Of a stretch of DNA of 58,363 nt, positions 8,025-16,819 are shown in pieces. How positions within the stretch are numbered: position 1 is the stretch's first letter; every line of letters starts with the position of its first letter. The notes under the pieces are model-generated. The model saw only the letters and a program-made list of their open reading frames with translations, did not search any database and was not told where the DNA came from. A program made the position numbers and the translations under genes. This stretch comes from Bacteroidales bacterium (lineage in GTDB: Bacteria > Bacteroidota > Bacteroidia > Bacteroidales > UBA932), in NCBI GenBank assembly GCA_017962025.1, contig JAGCWD010000085.1, positions 1 to 58,363 on the forward strand, given 5' to 3'.

Positions 8025-8957
8025 ATGGGACTTTTTGACAGAGGTGTCCAAAAAACGAAGGAAGGCTTTTTCCAGCGGCTCTCAAGGGCTGTCGTTGGCA
8101 AATCCAGGGTGGATGATGATGTCCTGGATGCGATAGAAGAGGCTCTTGTGGCTTCTGACATGGGAGTTGACACCACGCTTAAGGTAGTTGACAGCCTTGA
8201 GGAAAGGGTGGGAAAGGACAAGTACATGTCCTTTGACGAACTGGTGGACATGCTCAGGGATGAGATCGGCAAGATGCTGGAGGTTGATGCCGAAGTTTCC
8301 GTAGATGAGCCTTTCGACCTTCAGAAGAAACCCCTGGTGGTTATGGTCGTGGGTGTCAATGGTGTTGGGAAAACCACCACCATCGGAAAACTTGCCTCAA
8401 GATACCGTTCCCGGGGGTTGAAAGTCGTCATCGGTGCAGCTGACACATTCAGGGCTGCGGCGGTTGACCAGCTCCAGATCTGGGCCGACAGGGCAGGTGT
8501 GGACATAGTCAAGCAGGGGATGGGCTCCGATCCTGCTTCTGTCGCCTTCGACACCGTAAAGTCCGCAGTCGCCAAGAATGCCGACGTGGTCCTTATCGAC
8601 ACTGCCGGCCGTCTCCATAACAGGATCGACCTTATGAACGAGCTGACCAAGATCCGCAATGTCATGAGGAAAGTCATTCCTGATGCACCTCACGAGGTGC
8701 TCCTTGTCCTGGATGCATCAACCGGGCAGAATGCCTACCAGCAGGCAAAGGAATTCTCCAGGGCGACTGACATAACCTCCCTGGCCATAACCAAGCTGGA
8801 CGGTACAGCCAAGGGCGGGGTAGTTATAGGGATTGTGGACCAGCTCAAGGTTCCTGTCAAGTTCATAGGTATAGGCGAGGGGATCGACGACCTCAAAGTC
8901 TTTGACAAGAAGGAGTTCGTCGCCTCGTTGTTTTCAAGGGAAGATATTGAAAAATAA
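8025..8957 (+). CDS. ftsY: Signal recognition particle receptor FtsY
   Basis: FtsY is the membrane-associated GTPase that docks SRP-bound ribosomes at the Sec translocon. The 310-residue protein is a compact NG domain without the long acidic A domain of E. coli. The N helical bundle covers residues 1-95, and the GTPase motifs are GVNGVGKTTT (110-119), DTFRAAAVDQL, DTAGRLHN and TKLDGTAKGG, with the C-terminal helix after about 285. It has its own promoter and pheT follows in the same frame after only two codons. Confidence 0.97.
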   Translation: MGLFDRGVQKTKEGFFQRLSRAVVGKSRVDDDVLDAIEEALVASDMGVDTTLKVVDSLEERVGKDKYMSFDELVDMLRDEIGKMLEVDAEVSVDEPFDLQKKPLVVMVVGVNGVGKTTTIGKLASRYRSRGLKVVIGAADTFRAAAVDQLQIWADRAGVDIVKQGMGSDPASVAFDTVKSAVAKNADVVLIDTAGRLHNRIDLMNELTKIRNVMRKVIPDAPHEVLLVLDASTGQNAYQQAKEFSRATDITSLAITKLDGTAKGGVVIGIVDQLKVPVKFIGIGEGIDDLKVFDKKEFVASLFSREDIEK

Positions 8958-8963
8958 ATAATT

Positions 8964-11405
8964 ATTAAGCTTTCTTACAATTGGCTCAAGGATTATCTCG
9001 ATTTTGATCTCACTCCTACCCAGGTGGCTGATGCCATGACCGCGATAGGGATAGAGGTGGATTCAGTTGAGGAGCAGGAGGAAATACCCGGAGGTCTGGC
9101 CGGAGTAGTAGTGGCAAAGGTCCTCGAGTGCGAGGCCCATCCCGATTCTGACCATCTCCATGTCACCAAGGTGGATGACGGAACGGGTGAGCCCGTTACC
9201 GTGGTCTGCGGTGCGCCCAATGTGGCTGCCGGACAGAAGGTCCTCTTTGCCAGGATCGGCACTGTGCTCCCGGGTGATTTCAAGATCAAGAAATCGAAGA
9301 TCCGCGGAGTTGAATCCATGGGAATGATCTGTGCCGAGGATGAACTCGGAATCGGTAACGACCACGCCGGAATCATGGTCCTTCCGGAAGATGCAGTTAT
9401 CGGCACCCCTGCCAAGGATTATCTCCATCTGAAGACCGAAGCTGTCATTGAATATGAAATCACGGCCAACCGCGTGGACGCATCCTCCCACATCGGTGTC
9501 GCCCGCGACCTTTATGCCTGGATGGTGGCCAACAGTATTCCCTGTACCCTCAAGTACCCTTCGGTGGATGCCTGGAAGGAAGGACAGGGAGAGTCGATTC
9601 CCATCGAGGTACTTGACCCTACCGCTGCACCCCGTTACTGCGGAATAACCGTCAAGGGAGTCAAGGTAGGACCGTCGCCCGAATGGTTGAGGAAGAAGCT
9701 CCTGTCCATAGGCCTCAGGCCTATTGACAATGTGGTGGACATCTCCAACTTCATCCTATGGGAACTTGGACAGCCTCTGCATACATTCGATGCCGACAAG
9801 ATCAGGGGTGGCAAGGTAATCGTCAGAAGGGCCGGTGAAGGTGAAACCATAGTCACCCTCGACGAGGTTGAGCGCAAACTCTCATGCGAAGATATTGTCA
9901 TTGCCGATGCCGAAGGTCCGATGTGTATCGCCGGTGTTTTCGGCGGCATCGATTCCGGCGTGACCGAATCGACCACCAGTGTCTTCATCGAGAGCGCCTA
10001 TTTCGATCCCGGCTCGATCAGGAAGACCTCCAAGAGGCATGGCCTCCAGACCGATGCATCATTCCGTTTCGAGAGAGGATGCGATCCCTGGATCAATGAA
10101 TATGCCTGCAAGCGAGCCGCCCTCCTTATCCAGGAACTGGCTGGCGGAGAGATAGTAGGCGGAATGAGGGAGTTCTATCCTGAGAAGATAGAGAAGAAAG
10201 TGATCGACCTTGACTATGACAGGATCGAGGCTTTCATCGGCAAGAAGATCGGGCATGAGACCATTGAGACCATCCTCACAAGCCTTGCCTATGAGTTCGT
10301 GGAAAAGAGACCGGGAGGATCCAAAGTTGCAGCCCCCTCCTACATGATTGACGTCACCAGGGAATGCGATGTGGTGGAGGAAATCCTCAGGATCTACGGC
10401 TACAACAACATCGACCTTCCGCGCCACATGAAGATGTCGGTCAATGCTACTCCTTCACCTGAACCGGAAGCCATCCGCAACGGTATTTCCAACTTCCTGG
10501 CAGCCAACGGCTTTGTCGAGACTATGAACAACTCCCTCACAAAGGGAGCATATTACAAGAGCCTGGTTACCTATCCGGAAGAGAGGTGTGCCACCATAGT
10601 CAACCCCCTGAGCACCGATCTCAACGTCATGCGCCAGACCCTGCTCTTCAACGGCCTGGAAGTCATAGCCTACAACGCCAACCGTCAGATCTCCTCCATG
10701 AGGACCTTTGAATATGGTTCCGTTTACAGCCGCGACCCTCAGGGAGACGGGAAGACCCTCTCATCCTATGAGGAACACCAGGCTTTTGCATTGTTTATCA
10801 CCGGAACTCCGGAGAAGACCTGGAACCATCAGCCCGGCAAGAGCAGTTTCATTGAATTGAAGGGCTATCTGGACCTCCTTCTAAGGCGTTTCGGGGCAGA
10901 CCTTTACCAGATGGAGACCGCACCTGCTCCTTCGGACATATTCAGTGAAGGAGTTGCTTATTCCCTCCCGGGACAGCATATTCCTTTAGCAGTAGTTGGA
11001 ACAATCCTTCCCGCTCTGGCAAGGAAGTTCGATGTCAAGCAGCCCGTCTTTGCGGCCGAGATCAATTGGAACACCCTGTTCATGCTGGTCAAGAGAGACA
11101 AGGTGGCTTTCAAGGAACTTCCCAGGTTCCCCGAGGTTCGCAGGGACCTTGCCCTCCTCCTGGACGAGAGCGTAAGCTATTCAGATCTCTACAGGAGTTC
11201 ATTCAAGGCGGCAAGGAAGTTGCTCAAGCAGGTTACGGTGTTCGATGTCTACAGGGGAGACAAGATTCCTGCAGGTAAGAAACAGTATGCATTGGGATTC
11301 GTATTGCAGGACCAGGAAAAGACTCTGACTGACTCTGATGTCGAAAGGATAATGGACAAGCTCCTTTCGACCTTCGTTAACGAGTACGGAGCTGCTCTAA
11401 GATAG
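8964..11405 (+). CDS. pheT: Phenylalanine--tRNA ligase beta subunit, apparent AUU start
   Basis: PheT forms the alpha2-beta2 enzyme that charges tRNA-Phe; the alpha subunit gene is not in the window. About 813 residues show the EMAP/tRNA-binding domain (about 40-150), B3/B4 editing domain, B5 domain (about 400-480), the catalytic-like core and the C-terminal ferredoxin-fold anticodon domain. Homology in the opening (KLSYNWLKDYLDFDL) requires translation to begin at 8964, where the codon is ATT, not ATG. The only preceding codons after the ftsY stop are ATA and ATT. The first ATG is at 9024 and a GTG at 9012; both would delete a conserved N-terminal helix. Either a rare AUU start or a G-to-T base error explains this. 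Confidence 0.95.
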   Translation: MKLSYNWLKDYLDFDLTPTQVADAMTAIGIEVDSVEEQEEIPGGLAGVVVAKVLECEAHPDSDHLHVTKVDDGTGEPVTVVCGAPNVAAGQKVLFARIGTVLPGDFKIKKSKIRGVESMGMICAEDELGIGNDHAGIMVLPEDAVIGTPAKDYLHLKTEAVIEYEITANRVDASSHIGVARDLYAWMVANSIPCTLKYPSVDAWKEGQGESIPIEVLDPTAAPRYCGITVKGVKVGPSPEWLRKKLLSIGLRPIDNVVDISNFILWELGQPLHTFDADKIRGGKVIVRRAGEGETIVTLDEVERKLSCEDIVIADAEGPMCIAGVFGGIDSGVTESTTSVFIESAYFDPGSIRKTSKRHGLQTDASFRFERGCDPWINEYACKRAALLIQELAGGEIVGGMREFYPEKIEKKVIDLDYDRIEAFIGKKIGHETIETILTSLAYEFVEKRPGGSKVAAPSYMIDVTRECDVVEEILRIYGYNNIDLPRHMKMSVNATPSPEPEAIRNGISNFLAANGFVETMNNSLTKGAYYKSLVTYPEERCATIVNPLSTDLNVMRQTLLFNGLEVIAYNANRQISSMRTFEYGSVYSRDPQGDGKTLSSYEEHQAFALFITGTPEKTWNHQPGKSSFIELKGYLDLLLRRFGADLYQMETAPAPSDIFSEGVAYSLPGQHIPLAVVGTILPALARKFDVKQPVFAAEINWNTLFMLVKRDKVAFKELPRFPEVRRDLALLLDESVSYSDLYRSSFKAARKLLKQVTVFDVYRGDKIPAGKKQYALGFVLQDQEKTLTDSDVERIMDKLLSTFVNEYGAALR

Positions 11406-11411
11406 CGGGGA

Positions 11412-12020
11412 ATGAAGAAGTTGCATGGAATCATCCTTATTGCCGTGGTCTTGTCCTCGGTTGTCTTGTCATGTACTGACAGGGCGAAGGTGATTCCTGT
11501 GCGCAAGATGGAGAAGATTTACCGGGAGATGTTTCTGGCAGACCAGTGGCTCGAGGATTTCCCTGAGAAGAAGGTAGTTGCCGAGACCACCTGGTTCTAT
11601 GTCCCGATCTTTGAAAGGTATGGCTACACAGTCGAAGACTACCGCAAAAGTGTGGACTATTACCTCAACGATCCAAAGCGCTATGCCGAGATGATAGACA
11701 GGGTGATAAAGGACATGGAAGCAGAGGCGGAAGTGATCGACAAGAACCTTCTCCGCCAGGAGAGGGCCAGGCAGAAAGCAGATTCAATAGCCAATGCCCT
11801 AAGGGCTTTCGCCGCGGACGATTTCACCTTCTACGAGGATCTCTTCCTCGTCAATTCAATGACCGACAGGATCAATATCAGGAAGAATCCGAGAGGAGCC
11901 TATTTCCCCGTTCCGGTGGAGGAAGACACCATGTTCCACGGACCGGAACTCCTGATCAGGGATTCTGCCTATGTCCAGCAGCCTGAGGAAACTCCAAAAC
12001 CTATTCCATGGAAAGACTAG
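11412..12020 (+). CDS. DUF4296 lipoprotein
   Basis: The 202-residue protein has a signal peptide with lipobox VLSC (Cys17 or so) and a helical domain of DUF4296 type in which blocks such as MEKIYREMFLADQWL and ERYGYTVEDYRKSVDYYL are typical of the family. A charged coiled-coil-like stretch follows (about 95-140). The family is found only in Bacteroidota as far as I know and has no known role. It lies 6 bp after pheT and overlaps the next gene by 13 bp, so it is in the same operon. Confidence 0.85.
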   Translation: MKKLHGIILIAVVLSSVVLSCTDRAKVIPVRKMEKIYREMFLADQWLEDFPEKKVVAETTWFYVPIFERYGYTVEDYRKSVDYYLNDPKRYAEMIDRVIKDMEAEAEVIDKNLLRQERARQKADSIANALRAFAADDFTFYEDLFLVNSMTDRINIRKNPRGAYFPVPVEEDTMFHGPELLIRDSAYVQQPEETPKPIPWKD

Positions 12021-13192
12021 CTGCTGAGTTCCTTTACACCCTGGACCGTCCGGGACCTTTGAGGAACGGTTTCATTGAATATGATTCCGACGGTACTGTC
12101 ACTTCGACAGGCGAGTGTGACCCTTCGAAGGAAAAGGTCTTTTTCAAGGGTGCCCTGGTCCCCGGTTTCGTTAACTCCCACTGCCATGTCGAGCTTTCCT
12201 ATATGTGGAAACTGTTCCGCAAGGGAACCGGAATGGCCGGATTCATAGACCAGATTAATGCTCTCAGGGACACCAAGCCCCTGGAAGAGAAAGTGGACGA
12301 CATACGTCATTGGATGGACCTTATGTGGCGTCGCGGTGTCTCCGCCATGGCTGACATCAGCAACTGTGACGATTCGTTTGCAGTGAAGATGGATTCTCCG
12401 ATGTACACAAGGACCTTCCTCGAGGTCTTTGGAACCGAACCTGAGGATTGCGGTTCTGTCATGGAAGGGGTTCTGAAACTCAAGTCAAAAGCCGCTGATT
12501 CAGGCCTGGATGCGACTCCTACCCCACATGCGTGCTACACAATGAGTCCGGAGTTGCTCACTGCCGTTTCAAGGGAAGGCCTTAAGACCGGCTTCCTCTC
12601 TTTCCATTCAGAGGAAACCCCTGAGGAGGAGGAAATGATCCGTCGTGGAAGCGGCCCCATGTGGGAGAACCGCAAGGCGGCCGGGATGAGCGTACCTCCA
12701 GTCACGGGTCAGTCATCCCTTATGTATTTCCTTGACCGGTTGAAAGAGGCCCATCCGGCTCCATATGATGAGAATATATTGCTGGTTCATGAAGTCTGCA
12801 TGGACCAGCAGGGCATAGATGCTGTCAAGAAGGTGATGAATCATCCTTTCGTCGCACTTTGTCCCTGCTCGAACATATTCATACACAATGCCTTGCCCCC
12901 GGTTGAACTAATGAGGGATAACGGGCTGAAACTGACTGTCGGGACAGACTCACTTTCAAGCAATGACGACCTTGACATGGTAAGGGAACTTTATTGCCTC
13001 CAGAGTCATTTCAAAGATATTGAACTTGATGAGCTGCTCAGGTGGGCCTGTCTTAACGGCGCCGAGTTCCTTGGAAAAGAAAAGGAACTTGGTTCTTTTG
13101 CAATCGGAAGGAAACCCGGGATTGTTTTGTTGGAGAACATCGCACCCGATGGCTCTTTGACAGAAAAAAGCAGTTCACGCAGAATCATATAG
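12008..13192 (+). CDS. Amidohydrolase-superfamily metal-dependent deaminase/hydrolase
   Basis: The 394-residue protein has the layout of the COG0402 (SsnA/TrzN/cytosine deaminase-like) group: an N-terminal beta-sandwich strand region, the HxH pair in NSHCHVEL (about residues 57-65), later metal/catalytic histidines in SFHSEET and LLVHEVC, and the aspartate in TVGTDSLSSNDDLDM. Such enzymes deaminate purine or pyrimidine-like compounds or hydrolyse C-N bonds; one relative is the aminodeoxyfutalosine deaminase of menaquinone biosynthesis. The substrate cannot be read from sequence. It overlaps the DUF4296 gene by 13 bp and is followed by a radical SAM gene after 3 bp. Confidence 0.85.
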   Translation: MERLAAEFLYTLDRPGPLRNGFIEYDSDGTVTSTGECDPSKEKVFFKGALVPGFVNSHCHVELSYMWKLFRKGTGMAGFIDQINALRDTKPLEEKVDDIRHWMDLMWRRGVSAMADISNCDDSFAVKMDSPMYTRTFLEVFGTEPEDCGSVMEGVLKLKSKAADSGLDATPTPHACYTMSPELLTAVSREGLKTGFLSFHSEETPEEEEMIRRGSGPMWENRKAAGMSVPPVTGQSSLMYFLDRLKEAHPAPYDENILLVHEVCMDQQGIDAVKKVMNHPFVALCPCSNIFIHNALPPVELMRDNGLKLTVGTDSLSSNDDLDMVRELYCLQSHFKDIELDELLRWACLNGAEFLGKEKELGSFAIGRKPGIVLLENIAPDGSLTEKSSSRRII

Positions 13193-13195
13193 CCT

Positions 13196-13951
13196 ATGAT
13201 GAGGGAAGAGATAGTGTTCGGTCCGATCCATTCCAGGAGACTGGGGTCGTCACTCGGGATAAACCTTCTTCCCGAGAAGGGAAAGTTTTGCAATTTCGAC
13301 TGTATCTACTGCGAATGTGGTTGGAACAAGGATGGCAGAGGAGACCGCAAACTTCCTGATGCCTCGATGCTCCGTAAGGCACTTGAAACAAAACTCTCAT
13401 CATGCCGCGAGGCTGGAATACCCATAGACTCAATCACTTTCTCAGGCGATGGGGAGCCTACTCTGAACCCGGATTTCCCAGAGATAATCGACATTACCCT
13501 GGAATTAAGGGACAGGTACTATCCCGATGCCGTCGTTTCCGTACTCTCCAATGCTACAATGCTGGGGAGGGAGGCGGTTTTCGAAGCGCTGAAGAAGGTC
13601 GACAATCCTATCCTCAAACTCGATGCTCCGACAGATGAACTGGTGTCCATCATAAACCAGCCTCAGGGAGGGTACCATGTTTCTGACGTGGTTGATGGAA
13701 TGATGAAGTTCGAAGGAGACTTCGTGCTCCAGACAATGTTCCTGAAGTCAAAGGAGTTCGACTCGTCAGAACCTGGCCAGTTGAAACTGTGGATGGGCAT
13801 AGTCAGGAAGGTCCGTCCCAGGGAGATAATGGTCTATACCCTTGACAGGGAGGCTCCTGCCGAAGGATTGGAGAAGTTCACTGTAGAAGAAATGAAGGAA
13901 CTAGTAAGTCCTCTCATGGAGGAGGGTTTCAAGGTTCAGATACGAGGATAA
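13196..13951 (+). CDS. Radical SAM protein, COG0731-like
   Basis: The 251-residue protein carries the start typical of COG0731 (FGPIHSRRLGSSLGINLLP) directly before the radical SAM cluster motif CNFDCIYC (Cys32, Cys36, Cys39). GDGEPTLNPDF is the SAM-binding GGE-like region. COG0731 proteins are related to the wybutosine enzyme family, but bacterial members have no established substrate. No SPASM or second cluster domain is visible. Two ATG codons (13196, 13199) are possible starts. It is part of the pheT-DUF4296-amidohydrolase run. Confidence 0.85.
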   Translation: MMREEIVFGPIHSRRLGSSLGINLLPEKGKFCNFDCIYCECGWNKDGRGDRKLPDASMLRKALETKLSSCREAGIPIDSITFSGDGEPTLNPDFPEIIDITLELRDRYYPDAVVSVLSNATMLGREAVFEALKKVDNPILKLDAPTDELVSIINQPQGGYHVSDVVDGMMKFEGDFVLQTMFLKSKEFDSSEPGQLKLWMGIVRKVRPREIMVYTLDREAPAEGLEKFTVEEMKELVSPLMEEGFKVQIRG

Positions 13952-13969
13952 TTGTAAATATATCATTAT

Positions 13970-14863
13970 ATGGAATCTTTGTTTGAAAAGTACGGTTACA
14001 CTCCTGACAAGGAGATGATAGGAAAGAGGTTGGATGTTATCGCTGCCAATATTGACAACGTCTCCAGCCCTTCCGTCCTCAAGACGTGCATGTCCATAAT
14101 GGACCTTACCACCCTTCGTACCGAGGACACACCAGCATCAGTAGCAAAACTGGTGGGTAAGGTTAATTCTTTCAAGTCGGATTATCCGGAGTACCCTCTT
14201 CCTGCATCAGTGTGCGTATTTTCCAATTTCGCTTCTTTGGTTAAGGAGAATCTTGGAGATCCCAGTGTCCATGTGACAGCAGTCTCGGGATGTTTCCCTT
14301 CTTCCCAGAGTTTCCTCGAAGTCAAGGCCAGGGAATGCGAACTTGCAGTTGAGGCCGGGGCCGACGAGATTGATATCGTACTTGCCCTCAATGCCTTCAT
14401 GGCAGGGGACTATGGAAAAGCCCGTGAAGAGATAAGGACTATGAAACAGACTATAGATTCCGCCGCATCCAGGCTGGGAAAGAAGGTTGTGCTCAAAGTT
14501 ATCCTTGAGACAGGTCTCCTGGTCACTCCTGAGAGGATTGCAGATGCTTCAATCCTGGCAATGGAGGAGGGCGCCGATTTCATCAAGACTTCTACCGGCA
14601 AGGTCAGTGTAAATGCTACTCCCGTCGCTGCCTATGTCATGTGCGAAAGCATCAAGGCCTTTTATGCCAAGACCGGCAGGAAGGTCGGATTCAAGGCAGC
14701 CGGCGGAATCTCGACTTCAAAGGATGCGGTTTGCTATTATTCAATAGTCAAGACCGTTCTTGGAGATGAATGGCTTAATAAAGACCTATTCCGTTTCGGA
14801 GTAAGCCGACTGGCAAACTCCCTGATGTCGTCTATCGAGCAGAAGACAGTTGTCTATTTCTAG
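13970..14863 (+). CDS. deoC: Deoxyribose-phosphate aldolase
   Basis: The enzyme cleaves 2-deoxyribose 5-phosphate into glyceraldehyde 3-phosphate and acetaldehyde in deoxynucleoside breakdown. The 297-residue TIM barrel has the Schiff-base lysine in FIKTSTG (Lys206), the partner lysine in VLKVILETG (Lys176) and a C-terminal lysine in GFKAAGGI. It is longer than E. coli DeoC (259 residues), mainly by N-terminal extension, as in other Bacteroidota. It follows the radical SAM gene by 18 bp and is closed by a strong terminator. Confidence 0.95.
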   Translation: MESLFEKYGYTPDKEMIGKRLDVIAANIDNVSSPSVLKTCMSIMDLTTLRTEDTPASVAKLVGKVNSFKSDYPEYPLPASVCVFSNFASLVKENLGDPSVHVTAVSGCFPSSQSFLEVKARECELAVEAGADEIDIVLALNAFMAGDYGKAREEIRTMKQTIDSAASRLGKKVVLKVILETGLLVTPERIADASILAMEEGADFIKTSTGKVSVNATPVAAYVMCESIKAFYAKTGRKVGFKAAGGISTSKDAVCYYSIVKTVLGDEWLNKDLFRFGVSRLANSLMSSIEQKTVVYF

Positions 14864-14904
14864 GCTTTTCTCCTTTTAATCGACTTACATAGGACCTGAA
14901 ACAG

Positions 14905-14940
14905 GCCTCCCACACTGTTGTGGGAGGCTTTTTTGTTTTT
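14905..14940 (+). terminator. Terminator after deoC
   Basis: GCCTCCCACA (14905-14914) pairs perfectly with TGTGGGAGGC (14919-14928) around a 4-base loop, followed by TTTTTTGTTTTT. This is a strong intrinsic terminator closing the pheT-deoC run. Confidence 0.93.
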
Positions 14941-14952
14941 ATCCGTTGAACA

Positions 14953-14984
14953 TTTCAACCTACGGATAGCCCGCCATACCTTTG
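14953..14984 (+). promoter_or_regulatory. Promoter of the HExxHxxH lipoprotein gene
   Basis: TACCTTTG at 14977-14984 is a clear -7 box, and TTTC at 14953-14956 with a 20-bp spacer is an imperfect -33 element. The next start codon is 25 bp downstream. Confidence 0.6.
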
Positions 14985-15008
14985 CCTCTGACTTAAACTT
15001 AAACAATT

Positions 15009-16577
15009 ATGAAATGGTTCATGAAACTTATGCTGCCGGCGCTGTTGCTGGTGTCCTGCAGCAAGGAGGGCGGATCTCCGGTGGAGATCGGTCCTGAAAT
15101 GGAAGAAGAGAGGCAGGAAACTGTAGCTCACGGTGCAATTACTCTCGGAGAAAGGCTTGAAAACCCTTATTCCGTGAGGAATGTCTCTGCCGTCCTCGCC
15201 TCCGTTTACCCTACCAAGGCGGATGTTGAAGTCCCTGCGAACGCCCGCTACGTAAGGTTCCTTCCCAAGGATGCAGGGGAGTACGAATTGCTGGAGTCTC
15301 TGGGAATCGATCTGTTCGACCATCCTCTGGACTATCAAATCATCCTTGACGGGGATTACTACCATGACCCTTCGGTCCCTGAAGGGCAGATAACTTGGCA
15401 GTACGCGGTAGTTCCTCCGGATTTCGACTGTCCTCCTGCGATTAGGTATGAGGTAATCGAAGACTGTTTCATCCCCGGAGAGGGGGAGCAGACAAGGGGC
15501 TTAGAAGACGTGGATTGGGATGCTGTCGAGAGACGGGCTTTTGAGGTAACCGGGAATGCGGGACTTCTGGTGCCACAGACCAGATCAAAGGCAAAGCCGT
15601 CAGGAAGGATTTCTATCATGGATGATAAGCTCGGGAAGGCAGTCGGAGTGTCATGCGTCAAGATAACGGCGAATGTCTTTGTCAAGGTTTCCTCGGTCTA
15701 TACTGATGAGGACGGGAAATACTCATTCTCCTCAAAGTTCTCTGCAAAGCCTCGCTACAGCCTCTGTTTCCAGAATAAGCTCGGTTTCACGATCGGTCTC
15801 AACCTGGTGCTTGTCCCCGCCTCAGTCTCGACCCTTGGAAAAGACGATCCCAATGGGATAGACGTCACAATCGACAGCAAGTCCGACAACACCCTTTTCC
15901 GCCGCTGTGCCGTCAACAATGCAGCCTATGACTATCTCCAGCAATGTTCGGCCTTGGGAGTCTCCCAGCCTCCCAAGAACACACGGTTCTGGATCCTTAA
16001 CATTCTAAGGCCATCATGCTGCCTGATGATGCATCATGGCGCAATCCTGGACTCGAAGATGGTCAGCAACTATCTGGGAGTCTATTCAGCGATCGTCAGG
16101 GTCTTTGCGCCTGACATAGTGATTGGGTCAAAAGGGAAGAATGGCAAGTACTCGGAACTCTACACCTGTGCCATACACGAGATGGCCCATGCCTCTCACT
16201 TCATGACAGTTGGGACTGGTTATTGGAATAAGTATGCCTCATACATCCTTTCCTCTTATCTTACCTACGGTTCATGCTATGGTACAGGCAATGGAGAGAA
16301 TGCCGGCTATTGTGCTGTGGGTGAGATGTGGGCCTATCATGTAGAGAACATGACTTACAAGTCAAGATACGGGGTTAATCCTGCCTTCGGATCTTCCTAT
16401 TGGTTCACCCCCGGAATCTTTGAGACCCTTGAGGATGGGGGTATTTCCCGCAGTGATATCTTTTCTGCCCTTACCCCTGATGTAACAGATACTGAGGCTC
16501 TTCAGAAAGAACTTCTGGACATCAGTCCTTCCAAGAAGTCGCTGATCAACCAGGCCTTCAAGTCAAAACGAAGGTAG
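15009..16577 (+). CDS. Surface lipoprotein with HExxHxxH motif, putative zinc metallopeptidase
   Basis: The 522-residue protein starts with a lipoprotein signal (LLLVSCSKEGG, lipid-bearing Cys about 17) and is acidic just after the Cys, as in surface-exposed Bacteroidota lipoproteins. Residues about 205-265 look like a carboxypeptidase-regulatory-like beta-sandwich (VSSVYTDEDGKYSF). The C-terminal half has HEMAHASH (His390, Glu391, His394, His397), which fits the zinc-binding HExxHxxH pattern, with a further conserved-looking VGEMWAYHVE block about 50 residues later. I did not recognise a named peptidase family. It is a single-gene unit with its own promoter. Protease activity is inferred from the motif alone. 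Confidence 0.75.
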   Translation: MKWFMKLMLPALLLVSCSKEGGSPVEIGPEMEEERQETVAHGAITLGERLENPYSVRNVSAVLASVYPTKADVEVPANARYVRFLPKDAGEYELLESLGIDLFDHPLDYQIILDGDYYHDPSVPEGQITWQYAVVPPDFDCPPAIRYEVIEDCFIPGEGEQTRGLEDVDWDAVERRAFEVTGNAGLLVPQTRSKAKPSGRISIMDDKLGKAVGVSCVKITANVFVKVSSVYTDEDGKYSFSSKFSAKPRYSLCFQNKLGFTIGLNLVLVPASVSTLGKDDPNGIDVTIDSKSDNTLFRRCAVNNAAYDYLQQCSALGVSQPPKNTRFWILNILRPSCCLMMHHGAILDSKMVSNYLGVYSAIVRVFAPDIVIGSKGKNGKYSELYTCAIHEMAHASHFMTVGTGYWNKYASYILSSYLTYGSCYGTGNGENAGYCAVGEMWAYHVENMTYKSRYGVNPAFGSSYWFTPGIFETLEDGGISRSDIFSALTPDVTDTEALQKELLDISPSKKSLINQAFKSKRR

Positions 16578-16611
16578 GCTTTCCGAGTCTACGTCACCCC
16601 GCCATAATTTT

Positions 16612-16643
16612 TTTGCAATTTCGCAGGGCAATTCTTATCTTTG
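16612..16643 (+). promoter_or_regulatory. tRNA-Leu promoter
   Basis: TTTG (16612-16615) and TATCTTTG (16636-16643) are separated by exactly 20 bp, and the tRNA begins 14 bp after the -7 box. This is a near-perfect Bacteroidota promoter. Confidence 0.83.
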
Positions 16644-16657
16644 CAGTCCAATTATTG

Positions 16658-16740
16658 GCGCGGGTGGCGAAATGGTAGACGCGCTAGTTTCAGGAGCTAG
16701 TGTCAATTGCGACGTGTGAGTTCGACTCTCATCCCGCGCA
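16658..16740 (+). tRNA. tRNA-Leu (anticodon CAG)
   Basis: The 83-nt sequence folds as a class II tRNA. The acceptor GCGCGGG (16658-16664) pairs with CCCGCGC before the discriminator A (16740). The anticodon stem is CTAGT/GCTAG with loop TTCAGGA giving anticodon CAG. A variable arm and a T arm with GTTCGAC follow. CCA is not encoded. A terminator follows at once. Confidence 0.95.
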
Positions 16741-16744
16741 CGAA

Positions 16745-16780
16745 AGAGACCGGATTATTCTTTTCCGGTCTCTTTTTTTG
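16745..16780 (+). terminator. Terminator after tRNA-Leu
   Basis: AGAGACCGGA (16745-16754) pairs with TCCGGTCTCT (16764-16773), followed by a T run ending at 16779. It closes the single-gene tRNA unit. Confidence 0.92.
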
Positions 16781-16819
16781 TACTAATTACTTATCTTTGT
16801 GACTAACAGGTCTGTCAAT

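Noticed and set aside
16799-16819. GTG at 16799 as the start of the SPASM enzyme
   Set aside because: The codon lies in the TATCTTTG -7 box, so it would be upstream of the transcript; the ATG at 16820 is better.
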